Source of the DNA: CBDBBY01 sp965205055
GTDB lineage: Bacteria; Pseudomonadota; Alphaproteobacteria; Rhodobacterales; Rhodobacteraceae
DNA: 64,000 nucleotides
Reading direction: 5' to 3'
Assembly (NCBI GenBank): GCA_965205055.1
Contig: OZ242030.1
Location: 2,790,001 to 2,854,000, forward strand
Positions within the stretch are counted from its first letter, which is position 1, and every line of letters begins with the position of its first letter. This document shows positions 17,395-26,448 of the stretch, in pieces. The notes below the pieces were generated by a model, which worked only from the letters and a program-made list of their open reading frames with translations, had not been told where the DNA came from and made no database searches. A program made the position numbers and the translations under genes.

Positions 17395-18675
17395 CTACTT
17401 GTTCGCCCAGTAGTTCTTTGTCTGCTCCACCATGCCGTCTATGAATTCATCGGTGGAAATCTGCCCGAGAAAAACCTGATTGTGCATCGCCTCGTAGATG
17501 TTGGCCGAATAGTCCGCATATGCGACCTTCAGCCCCAGATTTTCCGACAGCAATGCGTTGGCATTGGCCACCGCGTCGCGGCTGTCCGAAATGACATCCG
17601 CCCAGCTGGCGCTGGCATTGGCAACGCCGATCAAGGCGTCGTCCGCCATCTTCTGTTGCGATGCGCGGCCGAGCGCGAATTTGATGAAGTCCTGCGCGGT
17701 TTCGGCGTTTTCGGCATCCTTCGGCACTGCGAAGCTGACGGCATATATGATTGTGTCATTGACATTGCCCTTGCCGCCTTGGACTGCGGGGAAGTTCATC
17801 GCCGCCCATTCGAACCCGTCATCCACCTTGTCCGCCAGTTCGATCGGCAGCCAGGACCCGACGAGTTCGGTTGCGGTTTCGCCGAAAGCCAAGGTTTCCT
17901 GCGCGGCCGGCCACTGGTACCCTCGGCTTTCTTCGGGAATCAGCCCGTCAGCCCAAAGCGCGGCTTCCAGTTCGAGGGCCCTGCGCACTGCAGGGTCACG
18001 CCAGGTTTCGCCAGTGTTGTCCTCCGCCGCCCGCAGCACGAAGTCCGGGCCCGCAATGCGGGCAAGAAGGTAATTGAACCAATTGATGTTGTAGAACGCA
18101 ATGTCGCTTTCCACCGCGATTCCGTTGTATCCCGCGTCTGCGACCGCCTTCAGTGCTCGGACGAACGCATCCCAGTCGGCAGGTCGCTCCGTGACTCCCG
18201 CTTCGCGCAGCATGCCGGCATTGTAGAAGATCTGATACGTATAGAACGCGTAGGGAATCTGCGACACCGCTCCGTTGATCTCGGCGTTGCTGAGCAAGGC
18301 CGGATAGAACACTCCGGAAAAGGCGCCGCTTCCATCCGGCGATTCCGACGACAGCAATCCGTCGAGCGCAAGCGCGCCGCCCTGTCCGGCCAGCCCGCCA
18401 TTGAGGCCGTCCATATCGGCATCCATAAGATCGATGTTCGTGCCCGCCGCGAGCGCATTGCGAACTGTCGTCTGGTTCTGGCGGCCATTCCAAACGACGT
18501 TGAACGCAACATCCGGATTTTCAGCGGTATAGGCATCAATCAAGGCGCTCAGAACTTGCGCCTGCGGTTCGGGCTCGTTCCAGAACGACCAGTAAGTCAG
18601 CTCTGTTTCCGCCCACGAGGCGCCAGCCAACAGGCTCGCTGCGAGACTCAACCCAGAAATCCTCGACATAGTCAT
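17395..18675 (-). CDS. CUT1 ABC transporter substrate-binding protein, probable amino-sugar receptor
   Basis: A 426-residue periplasmic binding protein. The signal peptide spans about residues 1-22 (ISGLSLAASLLAGASWAE), followed by TELTYWSFWNEPEP, typical of CUT1 receptors. The start is fixed by GGGAG six to seven bases before the ATG. It is the first gene of the transport operon and is divergent from the regulator and GalNAc/GlcNAc catabolic genes, so I infer that it binds N-acetylgalactosamine, N-acetylglucosamine or a related oligosaccharide. No binding-site residue settles that. Confidence 0.88.
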   Translation of the reverse strand: MTMSRISGLSLAASLLAGASWAETELTYWSFWNEPEPQAQVLSALIDAYTAENPDVAFNVVWNGRQNQTTVRNALAAGTNIDLMDADMDGLNGGLAGQGGALALDGLLSSESPDGSGAFSGVFYPALLSNAEINGAVSQIPYAFYTYQIFYNAGMLREAGVTERPADWDAFVRALKAVADAGYNGIAVESDIAFYNINWFNYLLARIAGPDFVLRAAEDNTGETWRDPAVRRALELEAALWADGLIPEESRGYQWPAAQETLAFGETATELVGSWLPIELADKVDDGFEWAAMNFPAVQGGKGNVNDTIIYAVSFAVPKDAENAETAQDFIKFALGRASQQKMADDALIGVANASASWADVISDSRDAVANANALLSENLGLKVAYADYSANIYEAMHNQVFLGQISTDEFIDGMVEQTKNYWANK

Positions 18676-18732
18676 GTTAACTCTCCCGGTTTCCGATTCT
18701 TCGGTATCTGCTTCGACGTTTAGATCATGTAC

Positions 18733-18746
18733 TGTAGGTTTGCAAG
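18733..18746. promoter_or_regulatory. Candidate operator, transport-side copy
   Basis: TGTAGGTTTGCAAG lies 58 bases before the binding-protein ATG. It differs from the copy at 19283 at only two of 14 positions. A weaker related site, TGTAGTTTAATTTAAA, begins 21 bases further at 18754, two helical turns away. Binding by the neighbouring RpiR/DeoR chimera is inference. Confidence 0.5.
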
Positions 18747-19282
18747 CATTATGTGTAGTTTAATTTAAATTGTATCTGGATTGCGGAGTTTTTCCTTTTC
18801 AGCGCGCCGACTGCGTCGGAAGTCTTTCGGACGAGTTTTCAGAACTGGGACAAGGCTGGATCCGGGATCCCGGACGCCCGCGCTTGCCGCGGCGTTCCAA
18901 GGGGACGGCGCAGACTTCGCCGCGGCATACGGCCTTCAGGAAGCGCTGGCGGGCGGCTCGTCCAACTCGGCTGCGCCATTCCTTTTGCGTCCATTCGTCC
19001 TTGCGGAGCTCCTGAAGTCCAATCATGTCGCCTGTATTTCGCGTTCGGCTTGATCGCCGCGTGCCGGCCGAAAACGGCCAGGGGCTGTTCCCTGATGATC
19101 TTGCGCATGCCGATCGCCGCCGAAGATTCCGGAGAATCGCGCCGCGGAAATCTTCGCAAGCGGGCAATCAATTTAGAACTAGAATTCAATGTTTTGGCGG
19201 ATTTCAACCACGCATGAATTTCGGTCTTTGAAGCACCGAGAATTTAGAAGCAGCCAGTTTCCCGATTTAGCCATTGCATTTT

Positions 19283-19296
19283 TGTAGTTTTGCAAA
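19283..19296. promoter_or_regulatory. Candidate operator, regulator-side copy
   Basis: TGTAGTTTTGCAAA lies 30 bases before the ATG of the regulator gene and matches 12 of 14 bases of the site at 18733. Its position between likely promoter and start would suit autorepression. Confidence 0.5.
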
Positions 19297-19325
19297 TATT
19301 CCTGATTCAACCAACAGGAAACCGA

Positions 19326-20207
19326 ATGACATACGAACAAGACATCATTGAACGAATTGCCGCGGAGGAAGAGCGGCTGTCCCGCGCCTTCCGGCGAATT
19401 GCCGAATTCGTCCGTTCCAATGCGGACAAATTTATCCATAGCCCCATAAGACAGCTGGCCGAAGATATTGGCGTTAGCGAACCGTCCCTGATCCGCTTCA
19501 GCCGGCATTTCGGATACAAGGGCGTGCCTGATCTTCGTCTGGCTATCGCCATGTCGCTTGCCGGTGCGGACAAGGCCGGCGCGGACCGGCTGGAACCGGC
19601 ACTCGCCGACAAGGAAATGGTGAACCGGCAGGCCAAGATGGCGATCGCCCGAACGGCGTCAAGCCTGCTTCGAGAAGATGCCTCGGTTTTGCTTGATTCC
19701 GGCTCCACCGTTTTTTGCCTGACCAGATGCATGCCCGCGAACCGGCCGCTCCGCATCATGACCACAGGCTTGAAGACGCTGCTTTCCCTGAACGACCTGG
19801 CATCCTACGACTTGATGCTGCCGGGCGGAATGCTGCGGCCCAACGCAATGTCGCTCTCCGGACGAATGGTGGAAAAGGTCATTTCCGAAATGTTGTTCGA
19901 CACGGTCTATCTAGGCGCGGACAGCATTGATCCGGCATTCGGCCTTTCGACGTTCAGCGAAGAAGAGGCGCATCTGAACCGTGCCATGATCGAAGTTTGC
20001 CAACGGGTCGTCGTGCTCGCCGACGCCAGCAAATTCCGCTCGCCTGCATTGCACAGGATCTGCACCCTGTCGGAGGTCGATATTCTGGTGACCGGCGAGG
20101 ACCTGCCTGTCGATGTTCAGCAGGCCGTCGCGGATCACGGCACCGAGGTGATGCTTGCGCCCTTGTCCACGGAAGAGGAAAAAAATGTCGAAACCGTGCA
20201 AGGCTGA
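19326..20207 (+). CDS. Hybrid regulator: RpiR-type HTH with DeoR-type sensor domain
   Basis: A 293-residue transcription factor. Residues 1-80 are an RpiR/MurR-type N-terminal HTH (LSRAFRRIAEFVRSNAD, SPIRQLAEDIGVSEPSLIRF, HFGYKGVPDLRLAI). Instead of the SIS domain usual in RpiR proteins, residues ~105-265 are a DeoR C-terminal sensor: SVLLDSGSTVF, TTGLKTLLS, LPGGMLRPN, TVYLGADSIDP, STFSEEEAHLNRAMIE and VVLADASKF. DeoR-type sensors bind phosphosugars. It heads the catabolic operon and overlaps agaS by 23 bases, so it very likely controls this locus in response to a pathway sugar phosphate. Confidence 0.85.
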   Translation: MTYEQDIIERIAAEEERLSRAFRRIAEFVRSNADKFIHSPIRQLAEDIGVSEPSLIRFSRHFGYKGVPDLRLAIAMSLAGADKAGADRLEPALADKEMVNRQAKMAIARTASSLLREDASVLLDSGSTVFCLTRCMPANRPLRIMTTGLKTLLSLNDLASYDLMLPGGMLRPNAMSLSGRMVEKVISEMLFDTVYLGADSIDPAFGLSTFSEEEAHLNRAMIEVCQRVVVLADASKFRSPALHRICTLSEVDILVTGEDLPVDVQQAVADHGTEVMLAPLSTEEEKNVETVQG

Positions 20208-21282
20208 CCGTTCGCAAACCGAATCCGAAATTGCCGGGCAACCGGCAATATGGAGGGATTGGGCACGGTCGCTGCCTGCTTTGACCGAAGAAATTCGGGA
20301 TTGGATTGCAGAATGCGACCCGCCCGAAATCTGGTTGTCCGGAGCCGGAACATCCGCTTTCATCGGAGACGTTCTTCACCGCACGGTTTCGCGCTCGGGC
20401 CGCCCCGCCCGATGCGTCCCCACAACCGACCTGGTTTCCAGCCCCGATGCGTTCTTCGGGACATGCCGAAACCCGCTTGTTGTCTCTTTCGGAAGGTCCG
20501 GCAACTCATCGGAGACATTGGGCACGCTCGCGCTGCTGGATCAATATGCGCCGGATGCCATGCGCCTGAATATCACTTGCAACAGGGAAGGCGCGCTTGC
20601 GCGCCGCAAACCTGAACACGCCGACCGCCAGCGCGAAATTCTGCTCCCGGATGCATGCCACGACAAGGGCTTCGCCATGACGTCCAGCTTCACCACAATG
20701 TTGCTGACGGCGTTGACCTGTCTTCCCGAAGCAAGGCCCCGAGACATTGTTGGACGCATTGAGGCGCTTGCCGACAGCGCCGATGCCTTCTTCGACAGCG
20801 GCTGGACGGCGAAACTCCCCGATAGAGCCGTGTTTCTAGGTTCAGGCCCGCATCTGGGAACCGCGCGCGAGGCGGCACTCAAAGTTCTGGAATTGACCGC
20901 TGGCCGGGTCGTCACCTGCTGGGACAGCACACTTGGATTTCGGCATGGCCCAATAGCTGTGGTGGACGACCGAACCACCGTCTTCGTGTTTTTGTCGGAC
21001 GGCCAGCCGGCGCGACGGTACGACGAAGATGTCGTATCGGAAATCCGCATCCATTATCCGGACACCGCCGTCATCTCGATTGGCGCGTCGCATCCGGGCG
21101 GCCCCCTCCCCGATCTAGTCATGGAAGGTGTCGGCGACGATGCATGGAACAGCGCGCTCTTCGTGCTGCCGGCGCAGGTTGCGGCGGCAAACTGGTCGAA
21201 AGCTCTGGGCCTCAAGGTCGACAATCCGTTCACCAACGGCAAACTGACCAGAGTTGTATCCCATGTCCAGCTTTACACCTGA
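20185..21282 (+). CDS. agaS: AgaS-like sugar isomerase/deaminase (double SIS domain)
   Basis: A 365-residue cytoplasmic protein with two SIS domains: the first around WLSGAGTSAFIGD and SFGRSGNSSET, the second around VFLGSGPHLGTAREAALKVLEL and STLGFRHGPIAVV. That order and the RHGP motif match AgaS, which deaminates/isomerises galactosamine-6-phosphate to tagatose-6-phosphate. The ATG at 20185 follows GGAAGAGGAA and lies inside the end of the regulator gene. It overlaps the ROK kinase gene. The neighbours (kinase, GatZ, deacetylase) support a GalNAc rather than a pure GlcNAc role, since NagB is absent. Confidence 0.85.
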   Translation: MSKPCKADRSQTESEIAGQPAIWRDWARSLPALTEEIRDWIAECDPPEIWLSGAGTSAFIGDVLHRTVSRSGRPARCVPTTDLVSSPDAFFGTCRNPLVVSFGRSGNSSETLGTLALLDQYAPDAMRLNITCNREGALARRKPEHADRQREILLPDACHDKGFAMTSSFTTMLLTALTCLPEARPRDIVGRIEALADSADAFFDSGWTAKLPDRAVFLGSGPHLGTAREAALKVLELTAGRVVTCWDSTLGFRHGPIAVVDDRTTVFVFLSDGQPARRYDEDVVSEIRIHYPDTAVISIGASHPGGPLPDLVMEGVGDDAWNSALFVLPAQVAAANWSKALGLKVDNPFTNGKLTRVVSHVQLYT

Positions 21283-22210
21283 CCAAAGCCCGAAACTGGT
21301 CGGAGGCATTGATCTTGGGGGAACCAAGATCGAAACGACTCTGTTCAACAATGATCTGATACCGCTGGAAACGCGCCGCCAAGATACCCCCGGCAATGAT
21401 TATCTTGCGTTGACGGAATGCCTGATCGGCGAAGTTTCGCATTTGCGCGACTTGGCCGATCAGGAGCATCTGCCGGTGGGCATCGGCATTCCGGGACTTG
21501 CGGATCCCGAAACCGGCATTGCCAAGACCACGAATTTGCCCGCGACCGGCAAAAATCTTCGGGCCGATGTTCTGCAGGCCGCGAAAGGCATCATCGCGGT
21601 CGAGAACGATTGCAAATGCTTTGCCCTGTCCGAAGCGCTCGGAGGCAGCGGCGAAAATTACGACACCGTGTTCGGACTGATCCTCGGCACCGGAACGGGC
21701 GGAGGGGTTGTCCGCCGCCGAAAACTGGACAACGGCCTCAATCGCGTCGCCGGCGAGGTCGGGCATATCGGTCTTCCGGCGGAAACCGTCGCACGCCGCG
21801 GGCTCCCCGTTCTCGAATGCGGATGCGGGCGTATCGGATGCTACGAAACTCTGGTTTCAGGGCAAGGCATCGTCGAATTGTCCCGCGCTCTGGTCGACCG
21901 CCCACTTTCTGCAAGAGACCTCGTCGAAAAAGCGAATGCCGATCAACGGGAGGCTGTTCTCCGCGCCTGGTCGGAACTGTTGGCCGAGATGCTGCTTACG
22001 GTGGTTCTGACGGTGGACCCCGATTGCATCGTGCTGGGCGGCGGTCTGTCGAGGATCGGAGGCGTCGAAGACCGTCTGAAGAATGCGCTCGGCAGGATCG
22101 CGCTTCCGACGCTCCGGCTGCCCGATATTCTCCTGCCCGCCTTCGGAGACAGCAGCGGCGCCCGCGGCGCAGCATTGTTGGCCTGCCAGCTCAAAGAACA
22201 ACAGACATGA
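21263..22210 (+). CDS. ROK family amino-sugar kinase (NagK/AgaK-like)
   Basis: A 315-residue ROK-family kinase, expected to phosphorylate imported GalNAc or GlcNAc at O6. The ATP motif GGIDLGGTKIETT is near residue 20, the catalytic Asp is in VENDCKCFALSEA, the second phosphate motif is LILGTGTGGG, and the sugar-binding motif appears as GEVGHIGL. The zinc site CGCGRIGCYE is intact. The ATG at 21263 is preferred over TTG 21254. It overlaps agaS by 20 bases and gatZ by four (ATGA). GlcNAc and GalNAc kinases cannot be told apart by eye. Confidence 0.88.
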   Translation: MSSFTPDQSPKLVGGIDLGGTKIETTLFNNDLIPLETRRQDTPGNDYLALTECLIGEVSHLRDLADQEHLPVGIGIPGLADPETGIAKTTNLPATGKNLRADVLQAAKGIIAVENDCKCFALSEALGGSGENYDTVFGLILGTGTGGGVVRRRKLDNGLNRVAGEVGHIGLPAETVARRGLPVLECGCGRIGCYETLVSGQGIVELSRALVDRPLSARDLVEKANADQREAVLRAWSELLAEMLLTVVLTVDPDCIVLGGGLSRIGGVEDRLKNALGRIALPTLRLPDILLPAFGDSSGARGAALLACQLKEQQT

Positions 22211-23466
22211 CTCTTCTTCGCGACGTCATCGCCCGGAATCGTGCGGGTGAAACGATTGCCTTGCCCTCGGTCTGCACGGCGCAGGAAGATGTCATCGAGG
22301 CCGCGCTGCAGTTGGCGGCCCAGCTGAAGCGGCCTTTGCTGATTGAAGCGACGTCCAATCAAGTCAATCAGTTTGGCGGCTATACCGGCATGACGCCCGC
22401 CGAATTCACGGACCTTGTCGCCGCGGTCGCGGCTCGAACAGGCATCTCGCCGGATCTCTTTGCTCTTGGCGGCGATCACCTCGGCCCGCAGGTCTGGCGG
22501 TCCGAATCTGCGGACGATGCAATGTCCAAAGCGGCAAATCTGATGCGGGCGTACGTGAAGGCCGGGTTCACAAAGATTCATCTGGATTGTTCTGAAGGCT
22601 GCGCAGGCGAGCCCGCGCAGGTCGACGGCCCCACCAGCGCCGCCCGATCCGCGCGTTTGGCGCGCGTCTGCGAAGAGGCCGCTCCGGATCCATCCGATCT
22701 TTCCTATGTAATCGGTACGGAGGTGCCGCCGCCGGGCGGCGCGCGTGCGCACGGCGAAGGCCAGGGCATCGCGCCCACTTCGCCCGAGCATGCTCGCAAA
22801 ACGCTCGCAGAACACCGCAGCGCCTTCAAGGCATTGGGAATCGGAAGCGCATGGGAGAGGGTTGCCGGCCTAGTTGTTCAACCGGGCCTCGAATTCGCTC
22901 CGTTGCGCATAGATCATTTTCCCATGGACAGCCCGAATGCCTTGTCCGCCGCGCTGAGCGATGCGCCGCAGATCTGTTTCGAAGCTCATTCGACGGATTA
23001 CCAGACGGATGCCGTTTACTCCGATCTCGCGCGGCGGAATTTTGCGATTCTCAAGATCGGCCCTGCGCTTACATTCGCTTATCGCCGTGCGCTCTATGCG
23101 CTGGATGCAATGTTGTCGGATATTGAACCGACGGCCGCACGCACTCGTCTGCCTGTTCTCATGGAACGGATCATGACGGAGCAACCGGAACATTGGCGCG
23201 ATCACTACGAAGGCGATGCACGAACCTTGTGGGAGCAACGGCATTTCAGCTATTCCGACCGGATTCGCTACTACTGGCCGCAATCCGAGGCCCGCGCCGC
23301 AGTGGAAACCCTGATGTCTCGGCTGGACCGGTCTTGCCCGCCTCTGCCCATGCTGTTGCAGTATTTCAGCCCGCAGGTAGCTGCAGGCGCCACCGCAATC
23401 GGCTGGGCGCGCGCATTGGTGCTGTCAGAGGTTAAGGCCACGCTGCGGCCTTATTTCGTGGGCTAA
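22207..23466 (+). CDS. GatZ/KbaZ/AgaZ family protein, probable D-tagatose-6-phosphate 4-epimerase
   Basis: A 419-residue protein of the GatZ/KbaZ family (LPSVCTAQEDVIEAAL, LLIEATSNQVNQFGGYTGM, GGDHLGP, FTKIHLDCSE, VIGTEVPPPGGA, VQPGLEF). In enterobacteria these are non-catalytic partners of a class II tagatose-bisphosphate aldolase (GatY/KbaY), but no GatY or tagatose-6-phosphate kinase is present here. A stand-alone relative in Agrobacterium has been reported as a D-tagatose-6-phosphate 4-epimerase. That activity would link AgaS directly to fructose-6-phosphate. The family is certain; the activity is inference. The start is ATG 22207 in an ATGA overlap. Confidence 0.85.
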   Translation: MTLLRDVIARNRAGETIALPSVCTAQEDVIEAALQLAAQLKRPLLIEATSNQVNQFGGYTGMTPAEFTDLVAAVAARTGISPDLFALGGDHLGPQVWRSESADDAMSKAANLMRAYVKAGFTKIHLDCSEGCAGEPAQVDGPTSAARSARLARVCEEAAPDPSDLSYVIGTEVPPPGGARAHGEGQGIAPTSPEHARKTLAEHRSAFKALGIGSAWERVAGLVVQPGLEFAPLRIDHFPMDSPNALSAALSDAPQICFEAHSTDYQTDAVYSDLARRNFAILKIGPALTFAYRRALYALDAMLSDIEPTAARTRLPVLMERIMTEQPEHWRDHYEGDARTLWEQRHFSYSDRIRYYWPQSEARAAVETLMSRLDRSCPPLPMLLQYFSPQVAAGATAIGWARALVLSEVKATLRPYFVG

Positions 23467-23469
23467 GCT

Positions 23470-24546
23470 GTGACTTGGCTGCGCTTCGACGCGACGCTCG
23501 ACGGGACGACATGGCGCAGTGATATGTGCGTGAAAGTCAGGGATGACGTCATTGAGCGCGTGCTTCCCCTGTCGGAACTCGCCGACGGCATTCAAACACG
23601 GCATATTCCCGCAGCGATCACACCCGGGCTGTTCGATATCCAAGTCAATGGCGGCGGCGGGGTGATGTTCAACAACGATCCGACGCCGGACGGCGTTCGC
23701 AGGATCGCGGATGCGCACCGGTGCGCGGGGACCCGATTTATCCTGCCCACGGTGATCACGGATCAGTCCGATGTAATGGAGCGTGCGGCAGATGCCGTAT
23801 TGGCAACTGTCGGGACGCAAGGAATTCTCGGCATCCACATCGAGGGGCCTCACATAAATCCGACACAAAAAGGAACGCACAACCCGGATTTCATCCGTTC
23901 TCTGGACCAGCACACTTGGGGTCAGGTCGAGAAGCTGCGCATCAGGAAGGTGCCCGTTCTGCTGACTCTCGCACCGGAATGCGTGCCGGCCGGCACCATC
24001 CGGCGGCTTGACAGGATGGGCGTGGTCGTTGCTGCGGGACATACCGCCGCGACGGCTTCGGAATTCGCGGCGGCGGTTCAGGAAGGGTTGCGCGGCATTA
24101 CGCATTTGTTCAACGGCATGCCCGCAATGACTTCCCGCGCGCCTATGATCACCGGCGCGGCGATCAACAGCGAAGTATGGTGCACCATCATTGCCGACGG
24201 CCACCATGTCGACCCGTCTATGGTGCGCCTTGCCATTCGATCCCGCCCGCGCGAGGGACGCACGGTTTTGATGTCGGATGCCATGTCAACGGTCGGAGGG
24301 CCGGAGACATTCGAATTGTACGGTGAAACTATTCAGGTTCAGAACGGGCGCCTGATCAACAAGCTGGGATCACTGGCCGGCGCCCATGTCACGCTGACCG
24401 AAGCTGTTCGCAATTCGATGCATTTTGCGGATCTGACGACGACGGAAGCCCTCCATATGGCAGCCGTCGCCCCTTTCGAGCTTATGCGAATTCCTCCAAT
24501 GAAGTATGAAGGCGCCAGAATTCAGGACGTGATCTGGAAACAATAG
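23470..24546 (+). CDS. nagA: N-acetylglucosamine/galactosamine-6-phosphate deacetylase
   Basis: A 358-residue amidohydrolase-fold deacetylase removing acetate from GlcNAc-6-P or GalNAc-6-P. Visible landmarks are PGLFDIQVNGGGG (a variant of PGFIDxHxHG), the metal Glu in GIHIEGPHI, His in AAGHTAA and THLFNGMPAM, DGHHVDP and the catalytic Asp in LMSDAM. It starts with GTG three bases after gatZ. Context (AgaS, GatZ) would favour the AgaA function; the symbol given is the family name. It ends the catabolic operon. Confidence 0.88.
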   Translation: MTWLRFDATLDGTTWRSDMCVKVRDDVIERVLPLSELADGIQTRHIPAAITPGLFDIQVNGGGGVMFNNDPTPDGVRRIADAHRCAGTRFILPTVITDQSDVMERAADAVLATVGTQGILGIHIEGPHINPTQKGTHNPDFIRSLDQHTWGQVEKLRIRKVPVLLTLAPECVPAGTIRRLDRMGVVVAAGHTAATASEFAAAVQEGLRGITHLFNGMPAMTSRAPMITGAAINSEVWCTIIADGHHVDPSMVRLAIRSRPREGRTVLMSDAMSTVGGPETFELYGETIQVQNGRLINKLGSLAGAHVTLTEAVRNSMHFADLTTTEALHMAAVAPFELMRIPPMKYEGARIQDVIWKQ

Positions 24547-24628
24547 AGCGCTTCCGGCTTCGAGAGCGTCCTGCCCGGTGATTCTACCGTTGGTTGCGCA
24601 CTCCAAAACGACCCTCCGGGATATTCCA

Positions 24629-25393
24629 TCAGTCGATCGTGGCTCCTCCGTCGATCACCAGTTGCGCGCCGGTGACGTACGACGCTTCGTCCGACGCCAG
24701 GAACAGAATCCCGCTGGCGACCTCCGACGGTTCGCCCATGCGCTTCATCAGGGTATCCCGTCCGAATTCGCGTCTTCCCTCTTCGCGGCTGATTCCGAGA
24801 AAATCCATATGCCGTTCGCTCGCCTGCGTGTAGATCGGACCGGGACAAACCATGTTGACCCTTATGTTGTCGGGCGCAAGATCCATGGCGAGACATCGGG
24901 TCATTTGCGCGACGGCGCCCTTGGAGGTGTTGTACGGCACAAATCCCGGCTGCGCTATGAAACTGCTCATCGATGCGACGTTGACGATCACCCCGCGCCC
25001 CGCGGCCTTCAAGTGGGGCAGAGCAAGTCGCACCGCATGGGCATAGCCCAGAACGTTGACCCCGAGCACTTTCGCCCAATCCTCCGCGGTCACCTCTTCA
25101 ATCTTGCCGAACACGAATGCGGCCGCGTTGTTGACGAGGATGTCCAAAGAGCCGAACTCCGCAACGGCAGCGGAAACCATGCTCTCTACGGACTCGGCAT
25201 CCGAAACGTCGGTCTTGAAGCAAACGGCTTCGCCGCCCTTCCGCTTGATCGCTTCAACGACCTCCGCGCCGGCGCTTTCGTCCAGCTCCGCTATCATTAC
25301 GCTCGCTCCCTCGGCAGCGAAACGCTCTGCCGCAGCCCTGCCGATGCCGGCTCCGCCGCCGGTCACGATCGCATTCTTGCCTTGAAGTTGCAC
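24629..25393 (-). CDS. SDR family oxidoreductase, probable sugar dehydrogenase
   Basis: A 254-residue SDR with TGGGAGIG at residues 10-17, NNAA, and the catalytic PYNTSKG (Tyr-x3-Lys) with Ser in VASMSS. It ends VTGAQLVIDGGATID. It is the last gene of a minus-strand unit that includes the CUT2 importer and an amidohydrolase-2 lactonase, so it is a good candidate for the sugar 1-dehydrogenase or a keto-deoxy-acid dehydrogenase of that pathway. It converges on nagA with 82 bases between them; no clear terminator was found there. Confidence 0.87.
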   Translation of the reverse strand: MQLQGKNAIVTGGGAGIGRAAAERFAAEGASVMIAELDESAGAEVVEAIKRKGGEAVCFKTDVSDAESVESMVSAAVAEFGSLDILVNNAAAFVFGKIEEVTAEDWAKVLGVNVLGYAHAVRLALPHLKAAGRGVIVNVASMSSFIAQPGFVPYNTSKGAVAQMTRCLAMDLAPDNIRVNMVCPGPIYTQASERHMDFLGISREEGRREFGRDTLMKRMGEPSEVASGILFLASDEASYVTGAQLVIDGGATID

Positions 25394-25512
25394 GGTTGTC
25401 CCATTGTCTATTGTTTGGCAGAAATTCGCGTCAGCTCAGCCCGGCATGAGCCGCCGCGACGAATGTCCGAATCCTGAATCGGATATCGTCGCAACCCGAA
25501 CGGTCCGATCGT

Positions 25513-26448
25513 TCACCCGTCGCCAAGCCCTGCCGCGCGATAGGCCCGCCGCGCATTGTCGGCGAACAGCAGTTGCCGGGTCGATGAATCCAAGTGGTCC
25601 GCCAGCCGTCGGAATTCGGAATACAGCCGGTCCGCCGACCATCCTTCAATTTTCTCAACCGGGAAATTCGAAGCGAACATGCAGCGGTCCGCGCCGAACA
25701 GCTCCAATGCGCGGTGAACGGTCTCGCGTATGATCGGCATTCGGGAATTCCAATCCTTGTCGATATACGAAAGCATCGAAATCTTCAGATACGCATGGTC
25801 CAGGTCCGCCAATGCTTCCAAGCCTTCCCAGTAGGCCGCGCCGCCATTCAGAAGATCGCCCGCAGTAGGGCTCCCCAAGTGATTGAGTACGATCGGCACG
25901 TCGGGATGGGCTTCAACGATGCGTACGGCCTTCAGCAATTGATGAGGATTCAGCTGGAGATCGTACGACAGCCCATGCTCTTCCAATCTTGCGAACCCTT
26001 CCCGCCATTCAGGCCGGTCCAGCAGGTCGCCGCGTTGCGCGTTGCGAGGCCATGAAGGCTCGAAATTGAGGATTTGCCGAATGCCTCGGAAGCCCCTGCA
26101 TTCGGACAATTTTTCGAGGAGCTCCGGCACGTCCGGATCTTCCAAGGGGGCCGTTCCGGCAATCACGTAGTCCAGCGGCGACGATGATTGCTGCTCGGCC
26201 ACCCATTCCGCCTCTTTCAGACAGGCTCGGCGGTATTCCGCGCCGTCTTCCTCCACGAAGCAGACGCTGACCGCTTCCAGAAAAGCTCCGCCGGTGAATT
26301 CAAAACCTTCCAATTGAAGGTCCGATTCATACCTCCGCAGGTCGTAGAGCGGGTCGCCGTCCACCGCGGCAATCTGATTCCCGTCATGCCCGCTCCGCGA
26401 GTCCGGCGAGGCGTCCCAAATGTGGAAGTGCGGGTCCCAGATTCTCAT
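25513..26448 (-). CDS. Amidohydrolase-2 family protein, lactonase-type
   Basis: A 311-residue amidohydrolase family 2 protein. The N-terminal metal motif is RIWDPHFHIWDAS (D-x-H-x-H), typical of fuconolactonase-like and 4-sulfomuconolactonase-like hydrolases; VLNHLG and MFASNFPVEK provide further metal-site segments. The ATG at 26448 puts the motif at the N-terminus as in the family; the frame is open 19 codons further. Next to a sugar importer and an SDR it probably opens a sugar lactone to the aldonic acid. The sugar is not determined. Confidence 0.82.
   Translation of the reverse strand: MRIWDPHFHIWDASPDSRSGHDGNQIAAVDGDPLYDLRRYESDLQLEGFEFTGGAFLEAVSVCFVEEDGAEYRRACLKEAEWVAEQQSSSPLDYVIAGTAPLEDPDVPELLEKLSECRGFRGIRQILNFEPSWPRNAQRGDLLDRPEWREGFARLEEHGLSYDLQLNPHQLLKAVRIVEAHPDVPIVLNHLGSPTAGDLLNGGAAYWEGLEALADLDHAYLKISMLSYIDKDWNSRMPIIRETVHRALELFGADRCMFASNFPVEKIEGWSADRLYSEFRRLADHLDSSTRQLLFADNARRAYRAAGLGDG

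Larger units (their letters stand above)
18676..19325. other. Divergent regulatory region of the amino-sugar locus
   Basis: This is 650 bases between the binding-protein gene (minus) and the regulator gene (plus). No gene is evident. The outer parts are A+T-rich and hold the likely promoters and the repeated TGTAGnTTTGCAA sites annotated separately. The G+C-rich middle (about 18790-19170) shows only chance ORFs. Confidence 0.6.
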
